Shown here one piece after another: positions 58,400-64,000 of a DNA stretch of 64,000 nucleotides (positions within the stretch are counted from its first letter, which is position 1; each line of letters opens with the position of its first letter). Below the pieces are notes generated by a model, which saw only the letters and a program-made list of their open reading frames with translations, was not told the origin of the DNA and ran no database searches. Origin of the DNA: Fluviicola sp. (GTDB lineage Bacteria > Bacteroidota > Bacteroidia > Flavobacteriales_D > Crocinitomicaceae); NCBI GenBank assembly GCA_029866325.1, contig JARWZO010000022.1:1-64000 (forward strand), written 5' to 3'. A program made the position numbers and the translations under genes.

Positions 58400-59957
58400 G
58401 TATGTAGGCTTCGGGATTCGACTTCAATTCTTTTTCCAATTGTTGGATCAACTGCAGGTTTTTCTTCTCAATAGGGGAGAGTAAACCATTGACACTCGTG
58501 CGTTTCGGTTTATACCATTTGAACGATTTAAAAACAGCGGTTAATTCAGGATCGGTGAATTTCATCCCGTGACGGGCATAAATCTCATTCCGCATATACG
58601 CCAAATCGGTCAGGGAAACATGATCGGTGTAAACGTTTATAGGTACTCCCCCCATGTCTTCGTCGTAAATTTCTGAATTGGCAATCTCTTCATCATTCAA
58701 TCCGTGTGTAAAACAGCCTTTGAAATGCTCTTTGGTAAGCACAATCGCGGCAGTCATTGGGAATAACCCATTTCCGAGTGAAGTAACACTTCCGTCAGCC
58801 GCAATATTGTAATATTCATACTTTGTATACCATTGGTAAGAAATGCCACCTATTTTGTTTTCAACGTAGTTGCGCACTTCCACCATACTGTCGTTGAGGA
58901 ATTTCACTTTTGGTGTTGACAAATCGTTGGAACAGGTATTCATCAGCATGTAGTTATCATAGCTAAAGAGTTCTTTGGAAGCTTTCACCGTGTTTTTGGT
59001 ATCGAAGGTGGTTAAGAAACGGCTATGTGTTTCCGAGCCGCGTGCTTCCGAAACGTATTTGTAGAAAGAAGTAAGCATAGAGTAACTGTTTTCACTTCTT
59101 TTACGACTGTCAATCACGTTTATATCCAATGAATCTTTTCCGAATTCCGACCATTTTAAACCACCTGTAAAGGATATATCCGGAATAAATTTGAGGCGTT
59201 GCAAGTAGGAAGGGGAAACAATCATTGCATAAGCATACGAAAGGAAATACTCATCGCTGAAATAATCGAACGGTTCCGTAGAAACCCACATGCCGAATTG
59301 TTCGCTTTCGAGGTTGAAACGGTATGTCTTAAGCAAACGCGCATAGTTCGGTGCCGGTTGATCGTCTGCAAACGCTTTGGAAGTTCCGTCGGCATATATT
59401 TTATAGAAAGAACTACCTTTTTGCCCGATAGCAATGTATTCCATGATCTTGCTTGGGTAAATGGCGTCGTATTCGGGTTGGATGATTTTGTTCTTATCGT
59501 AATTGAACAAGCCGTATTTACCGTTTTGCTTCAACTCCATGTGATCATCTACGATAAAGCCAGGATTTCCGATGCGTTCGTAATCCTGTGCCAGTAATTG
59601 ATTTCCTTTCGAATCCATCAATCCGAAACGCAATTTGGTGGAAATTTTATTTTCGGAAGCATACACTTCTTGTCTATTTTGGGTCAAGAAAAAAGTGCCT
59701 CTATACGTGTTTGCAAAATACGAAACGCGTTTGTTTTTTTTCTTTGCGAGTTTATAACCGTTTAGAATTTGGTTACTGAATGGGTGTTTATCACTCAGTT
59801 CAAAGAAACCCAACTCTCGTGAGGTGGTATCTTCACCCGGTTCGGCTACTACGTCGGCTGTTTCAGGTTTTGTAGAAGCTTCCTCGCCCGAACAGGCAAC
59901 AATGATTCCGGCAACAAGTAGAACGGTAAAGTAGAGTAAACTCAAACGCTTATTCAT
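58365..59957 (-). CDS. YARHG-domain lipoprotein
   Basis: A 530-residue lipoprotein (MNKRLSLLYFTVLLVAGIIVAC). The N-terminal part has WG-like repeat text (YFANTYRGTFFLTQNRQEVY, KLRFGLMDSKGNQLLAQDYERIGNPGF, NGKYGLFNYDKNKIIQPEYDAIYPSK). The C-terminal YARHG domain reads LTDLAYMRNEIYARHGMKFTDPELTAVFKSFKWYKP and is often found at cell-surface proteins. It precedes and overlaps the DUF2306 gene. Function unknown. Confidence 0.8.
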   Translation of the reverse strand: MNKRLSLLYFTVLLVAGIIVACSGEEASTKPETADVVAEPGEDTTSRELGFFELSDKHPFSNQILNGYKLAKKKNKRVSYFANTYRGTFFLTQNRQEVYASENKISTKLRFGLMDSKGNQLLAQDYERIGNPGFIVDDHMELKQNGKYGLFNYDKNKIIQPEYDAIYPSKIMEYIAIGQKGSSFYKIYADGTSKAFADDQPAPNYARLLKTYRFNLESEQFGMWVSTEPFDYFSDEYFLSYAYAMIVSPSYLQRLKFIPDISFTGGLKWSEFGKDSLDINVIDSRKRSENSYSMLTSFYKYVSEARGSETHSRFLTTFDTKNTVKASKELFSYDNYMLMNTCSNDLSTPKVKFLNDSMVEVRNYVENKIGGISYQWYTKYEYYNIAADGSVTSLGNGLFPMTAAIVLTKEHFKGCFTHGLNDEEIANSEIYDEDMGGVPINVYTDHVSLTDLAYMRNEIYARHGMKFTDPELTAVFKSFKWYKPKRTSVNGLLSPIEKKNLQLIQQLEKELKSNPEAYIHEEQRYMVMAG

Positions 59958-60076
59958 GGTCTGTCGATTTTATGAGACCAAAATAAGCACAATTTTGATA
60001 CGGAAGATTGGGTGTTGAATACTAGTGATAACAATTCTGAATTGCAATGTAGCTCTTGATTTCGAAGGTTGATAAC

Positions 60077-60109
60077 TTCCCTCCTTGAGGAGGGACAGAG
60101 GGAGGTGAC
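60077..60109 (+). repeat. Short hairpin repeat, copy 3
   Basis: CCCTCC-TTGA-GGAGGG followed by ACAGAGGGAGGTGAC: same plan as 13084-13120. Confidence 0.55.
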
Positions 60110-60135
60110 TATCGATAAATTGTAGGTGAAAAGCT

Positions 60136-60170
60136 GTCACCCTCCATAATCCTCCATCAATGGAGTGATT
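60136..60170 (-). repeat. Short hairpin repeat, copy 4
   Basis: On the minus strand CTCCAT-TG-ATGGAG followed by GATTATGGAGGGTGAC. GGAGGTGAC of copy 3 can pair with GTCACCCTCC here, so both copies can join in one larger fold. Confidence 0.5.
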
Positions 60171-60288
60171 TCCCGTTTATTAACAAAAGTCTTAAAATAC
60201 GGATGGGAGACTATTATATGCGCTTTAGAGGGAACCACTACTCAAGGGGAGAAATGGACTGCCATCCTTTTTTAGGTTCTAAAAATCA

Positions 60289-61314
60289 TCAATACTTCAC
60301 TACCTTTTTTGTAATTGAACCTGTCTTGGCTATTAAATGCAAGTGATACATTCCAGAGGCCATTTCGGAAAAGTCAACCTGTGTGAACGATCCGAGTTCA
60401 CCTTTGTCAAGACATTTACCTGAAACATCGACCAATTCGTATGATTCCAAAAGGCTTCCTTCTTTCAGGCTGATGGTAAACTGATCGGTAACAGGATTTG
60501 GATATACATCGACAGAAGATTCCAGAATGTATGAGGGTACATCGGCTGTCATACCTCTTGACTTGAGAAATACTCCCGAGTCAAGGATACCATCACCCAC
60601 GTCAGCAATCGCCAATGTAAGGTGGTATGTTTGTCCTGGAACTACCGCTGCTTTCGCAACCAGTGGTTTCGTTAATCCATCGTATTGCAAATACATGTCA
60701 GAACTGGAATAGGGAGATGTGCTGCCGTCACCGTTGTATTGGTAGACACTGCAATTCATACAAGGTCCGAAGTTAGCAGTTCCATTATTGACAGTATTGA
60801 TCGAAATAATAGAATTATCAGGGGCTCTGGCGATATTAACGCTATCATACCCAGGACCATTGATTATGACTACAAATACATCTTTAAATGTGGTACTAAC
60901 GTATTCCGGATATTCGTCTGATCCGAAGATATAAGGCAGGTAAAGAGTATCACCCAACGGAACAAAATCAAACACCAGAACTGCAGCGTTTTTAGTTTGT
61001 CCGTCAACAATTGTATTTAAAAAACCAAATCCCGGTTCCAGATTGTCTACACCATGTCCCGAGTTGTGATTCGGTCCCATTGCGCAATATTTACTACCTG
61101 TTGTCATTAATACTCCAGTTTCAAAGGGCATATTTTGAACATTGGCACCGAAATAGGATACGGCATCGTACCACAACGAATAGTCGACATTTGAAACAGT
61201 GACTGCCGTTCCCGCAATTTCGTCTACAAGGGCATACGGATTATTTCCTCCCATGCCTATCTGAGCAGATAATCCAAACGGGAGAACGAATAAGGTGATT
61301 AAAATTGATTTCAT
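60289..61314 (-). CDS. Choice-of-anchor-L domain protein with T9SS type A tail
   Basis: A 341-residue secreted protein (signal peptide MKSILITLFVLPFGLSA). The choice-of-anchor L domain covers most of it: NPYALVDEIAGTAVTVSNVDYS, GANVQNMPFETGVLMTTGS, AAVLVFDFVPLGDTLYLPYIFGSDEYPEYVSTTFKDVFVVIINGPGY and VVPGQTYHLTLAIADVGDGILDSGVFLK. A type A sorting domain ends it (VDVYPNPVTDQFTISLKEGS ... ASGMYHLHLIAKTG, then TKKVVKY). Likely attached to the cell surface through the T9SS. Confidence 0.87.
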   Translation of the reverse strand: MKSILITLFVLPFGLSAQIGMGGNNPYALVDEIAGTAVTVSNVDYSLWYDAVSYFGANVQNMPFETGVLMTTGSKYCAMGPNHNSGHGVDNLEPGFGFLNTIVDGQTKNAAVLVFDFVPLGDTLYLPYIFGSDEYPEYVSTTFKDVFVVIINGPGYDSVNIARAPDNSIISINTVNNGTANFGPCMNCSVYQYNGDGSTSPYSSSDMYLQYDGLTKPLVAKAAVVPGQTYHLTLAIADVGDGILDSGVFLKSRGMTADVPSYILESSVDVYPNPVTDQFTISLKEGSLLESYELVDVSGKCLDKGELGSFTQVDFSEMASGMYHLHLIAKTGSITKKVVKY

Positions 61315-61532
61315 ACGGGGGTTTTAGAATTTACTACAAAAATATGTTTTTCTTAATTAGAATGGTTTATCATCCGTTAAGTAGTTGTAAAAGTGTTTTA
61401 TTAACTCAAACATTTGCCAACCTCACTTACAAGTTTCGCGCAAACGTTTGTCGTTGTTACGTCTTCGCCAACCATGATTGACTCTCACAAGTGAGGAGAC
61501 GGATTCTAACAATAATGATGACAATCGAGAAA

Positions 61533-63614
61533 TTATCGTATAACCGTCACAAACCCATGAACCGTTTCCCGAATTTTATTCGTTGGGGTATAAAACAGCA
61601 CATAGGTATAAACACCCTCCTGAACCGGTTCGCCGTTAGAAGTTTTTCCATCCCATTCGCGGTTTTCATTGTCGAATCGTTTGATTTCGTTGCCCCAGCG
61701 GTTGAAGATATACCCTTCGTTTAGTGTTGCACCGAGTAATTCGACCTTAAAAGTATCGTTGGTGAAATCTCCGTTGGGAGTAAACGTATTGGGTACGAAC
61801 AATGAAAATTCTTCATTCTCGCAAAACTGAGGTAATTCGTCAACTACGATGTGGTGAAAGATGTAATTGCAACCTTCGGGAGTTTGCTGCGCTTGCGTGT
61901 AATCACCGGCTTCTGTGACCCATTGACCGAAAACAAGCACCGAATCGCCATAACACAAAGCACTCACGGTTTGGTTGTTAAATATCGGAATTACAAGAAG
62001 GATAACATTGTGTGTGCTGTCGCAACCATTGATATCGGTAAAGGTCTGTGAATAAGTGTCAGCCGTATTTTCCCAGTTTCCGAAAATTAACACCGAGTCT
62101 TCTGCACAGAAAGTAATTACTTCTTCTGTTGTTTGCGGCGTGCAGCCTTCGGTTACGGTAATGTTTATGCAATCATTTGCAAGACAATTTCCGCTGCCAA
62201 CAGTATAACAAACCTGGAACGTTCCTACACCGGATACCGCCGGATTAAACAATCCGTTTGCGCTAAGGCAACCCGCACAATCAGCTGTTAACCACGTTCC
62301 ACCTGCAGACGCAGCTTGTAATTGAACAGTAGGATCAGTTGTTGTAAATGGACCCGCTGCTTGTATAGTTGCATCTCCAGCTGCTGCGCCGGCAGAAATG
62401 GTTGCCGATCCGCTGGTCGTACATCCGTTTTGATCGATTACACCAACTGTGTATGTACCGGGACATAAATTCGGATTTGCTGCTGTAAGCGGTCCGTTTG
62501 ACCAAGCATATTGATACGGAGCTGATCCGCCACTTGCGCTTGCTGTAGATGAACCGTCGCACAACCCTGCACAACTCTCGTTTATGTTGGTAAAATTGAC
62601 TTGAAGGTTGTTTACAGCGGTTTGAACTGTTCCCTGAGTGGCAAACGTACATCCACCGGCATCTGTAACAGTTACAGTATAGGTTCCGCTACAAAGCGCA
62701 GAAATGGTTGCTGATGTTTGTCCGTTCGACCAAAGATAAGTGTATGGAACAGTTCCTCCGGTAGCTGATACTGTGGCTGTTCCGTTGCAATTTCCACCAC
62801 ACGATACATCAGTTACAGTAACGGTTGCTTGTAAGCCCGCAGCAATTCCGCATTGCGGATTCATGGAAGCGATCCACGCGTCATTGGCTGCATTATTTGG
62901 ATCGCCCGGAGTTTCATCTACACCTACATTTCCGCTGCTCCAGTTGGCTTGCAGGTTCCAGTCGTTTGAGGTGTTGTTCGTAAAAGAAAATACTTTACCG
63001 GCAGCAGATCCTGCAAAGTAAATAATGGCTCCGCTGGTATTGTTTCCCCAACTTACAGAATGAAGAGGTGTTCCGTTTACGCCAAGATTGGGGATTTGGA
63101 ACGAATCATTGGTATTGCTCATTGCTACCTGGTTCCATGATCCGCCACCTAATGTCCAACCACCGGCAGGGTAGGTAGAAACGCTTGTATTCGGACTGGT
63201 ACTAGTACCTTCTAATAAATTCGAGTTGGCCGGAATGATCAGGCGGCAATTTCCATCGCTGAGACTAACGTCATCGGGAGGGAGAGCGCCGTTTATATCA
63301 TTTTCGTTGTAAACTACAATGTAGGTTCCTTGAGGCACACAACTCCAAAAGCTGATATTCGCAAAACGAATGGCTCCCGAAGCAATTCCTGTTCCGCCAC
63401 CCGGAGCAAAAAAACCGTTGTTATCGTCGATAATGACACCACGCAAATCGATGCATGGCACAGGAGTTTGGCAGGTCGGATTTCCGATCACTACAAACTC
63501 GACATATTCCTTAGCGTTTGCGCCTTGAGATACTTCGTTGATGATAAGTTGTTGTGCTTGAGAAGAAAAGCAAAGTAGTGAAACGATGCTGAAAACGATG
63601 CGGGATTTCCACAT
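61533..63614 (-). CDS. SprB-repeat surface protein with T9SS type B tail
   Basis: A 693-residue secreted protein (signal peptide IVFSIVSLLCFSSQAQ). The N-terminal ~250 residues form a lamin-tail-like domain (LIINEVSQGANAKEYVEFVVIGN). Two SprB repeats follow (VTVTDVSCGGNCNGTATVSATGG and VNFTNINESCAGLCDGSSTASASGG, each then PYxYxWSNG). Cys-rich linkers lead to the type B sorting domain (FVPNTFTPNGDFTNDTFKVEL ... IFNRWGNEIKRFDNENREWDGKTSNGEPVQEGVYTYVLFY). SprB is the gliding adhesin; this is a much shorter relative, probably an adhesin or surface structure. Confidence 0.87.
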   Translation of the reverse strand: MWKSRIVFSIVSLLCFSSQAQQLIINEVSQGANAKEYVEFVVIGNPTCQTPVPCIDLRGVIIDDNNGFFAPGGGTGIASGAIRFANISFWSCVPQGTYIVVYNENDINGALPPDDVSLSDGNCRLIIPANSNLLEGTSTSPNTSVSTYPAGGWTLGGGSWNQVAMSNTNDSFQIPNLGVNGTPLHSVSWGNNTSGAIIYFAGSAAGKVFSFTNNTSNDWNLQANWSSGNVGVDETPGDPNNAANDAWIASMNPQCGIAAGLQATVTVTDVSCGGNCNGTATVSATGGTVPYTYLWSNGQTSATISALCSGTYTVTVTDAGGCTFATQGTVQTAVNNLQVNFTNINESCAGLCDGSSTASASGGSAPYQYAWSNGPLTAANPNLCPGTYTVGVIDQNGCTTSGSATISAGAAAGDATIQAAGPFTTTDPTVQLQAASAGGTWLTADCAGCLSANGLFNPAVSGVGTFQVCYTVGSGNCLANDCINITVTEGCTPQTTEEVITFCAEDSVLIFGNWENTADTYSQTFTDINGCDSTHNVILLVIPIFNNQTVSALCYGDSVLVFGQWVTEAGDYTQAQQTPEGCNYIFHHIVVDELPQFCENEEFSLFVPNTFTPNGDFTNDTFKVELLGATLNEGYIFNRWGNEIKRFDNENREWDGKTSNGEPVQEGVYTYVLFYTPTNKIRETVHGFVTVIR

Positions 63615-63794
63615 GACCAGTTGTAATAACGAACCTTCAATTTGAACTGGTTTCGGCTACGGTTTTCAATGATAAAAAACCGGCGTCAAGGATGTCAATT
63701 CCAATTGTTGACGCAAAGATACGTACACTCTGTTTAACAAAGAGAGATTGAAATGTTAAGATTAGATTATTGTTCTGGAAATTGAACGAATGAT

Positions 63795-64000
63795 TTAACC
63801 CAAATTGACTTGAAGTTCTACCAATGCTGCGTATGCACCGTTCGTTGTTTCGATCAATTCTTGATGCGTTCCCTGTTCTACCACTTCACCGTTTTGAATC
63901 ACCAGAATTTTATCTGCGTTGCGAATGGTACTCAAGCGGTGAGCAATCACAATGGATGTACGTCCTCTCATCAATTTATCAAGTGCATCTTGTACCACTT
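63795..64000 (-). CDS. ABC exporter ATP-binding domain, 3' end only
   Basis: Only the C-terminal 67 or so residues are in the window; the gene continues past 64000. [62 protein letters not shown] contains the H-loop (IAHRLSTI) of an ATPase fused to a membrane domain, most like MsbA-type lipid or multidrug exporters. The Walker motifs are outside the window. Confidence 0.88.
   Translation of the reverse strand, partial: VVQDALDKLMRGRTSIVIAHRLSTIRNADKILVIQNGEVVEQGTHQELIETTNGAYAALVELQVNLG

Larger units (their letters stand above)
59958..60288. other. 331-bp gap with two inverted hairpin repeats
   Basis: Holds repeats at 60077-60109 and 60136-60170 in opposite orientation. Otherwise no gene or RNA seen. 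Confidence 0.5.

Overview
The window reads as chromosome of a Bacteroidota bacterium, most likely Flavobacteriales. Evidence: several proteins with type IX secretion (T9SS) sorting tails of type A (32660, 48707, 60289) and type B (55935, 61533); a porT gene next to ubiE/menG; a lipoprotein TamA (TamL type) at 22340; SprB repeats; moderately A+T-rich DNA; and promoter boxes of the Bacteroidota form TAnnTTTG. Genes closest in style to Fluviicola/Crocinitomicaceae are an impression only, not a search result.

Layout. 0-5 kb: tandem rhodanese, a BlaI repressor with an M56 peptidase-TonB fusion, a GH25 lysozyme and 3-hydroxyacyl-CoA dehydrogenase. 5-14.6 kb: an accessory stretch with a palindromic repeat element, an HTH/membrane-protein pair, an eCIS-core (DUF4157) protein with a nuclease-like tail, HigB/HigA toxin-antitoxin, a secreted papain-like protease, several orphan secreted proteins, one gene broken by an amber codon, and tRNA-Arg(CCU) followed by elaborate hairpins. 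15-33 kb: housekeeping genes (aspartate aminotransferase, heptose-phosphate kinase family, ubiE/menG, two porT copies, FAD dehydrogenase, rRNA methyltransferase, tamL, fructose-bisphosphate aldolase, accD, hutD, rpsO, pnp). 32.6-38.1 kb: a tight minus-strand five-gene operon of a UbiA prenyltransferase, a secreted QW-repeat (squalene-cyclase-like) protein, a lipoprotein, a polytopic membrane protein and a T9SS protein. 38-41.6 kb: zinc ribbon, NYN-LOTUS RNA-processing type protein, acetyltransferase. 41.7-46.7 kb: isocitrate dehydrogenase, two tiny paralogues, a DUF6671 protein and an SbtA-type bicarbonate transporter, divergent from a LysR regulator. 46.7-55.4 kb: cell-wall type enzymes (NlpC/P60-like, lytic-transglycosylase-like, phosphodiester glycosidase) split by an inserted 4.8-kb segment carrying one 1,489-residue T9SS adhesin-like gene. 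55.5-64 kb: more T9SS proteins, DUF2306, a YARHG lipoprotein and the end of an ABC exporter.

The strongest unusual signals are: (1) an exact 70-bp direct repeat (48455-48524 and 53296-53365) bracketing the giant gene, so that both the upstream gene's 3' end and the downstream gene's start codon are intact, the footprint of a recent insertion; (2) a ~230-bp long-hairpin element present twice in inverted orientation (4823-5060, 25406-25635), with a smaller family of covarying hairpins; (3) the UbiA/QW-repeat operon; (4) the icd-sbtA-LysR module; (5) the eCIS-core nuclease-like protein. All assignments come from reading the sequence and remembered family features; no database search was run.
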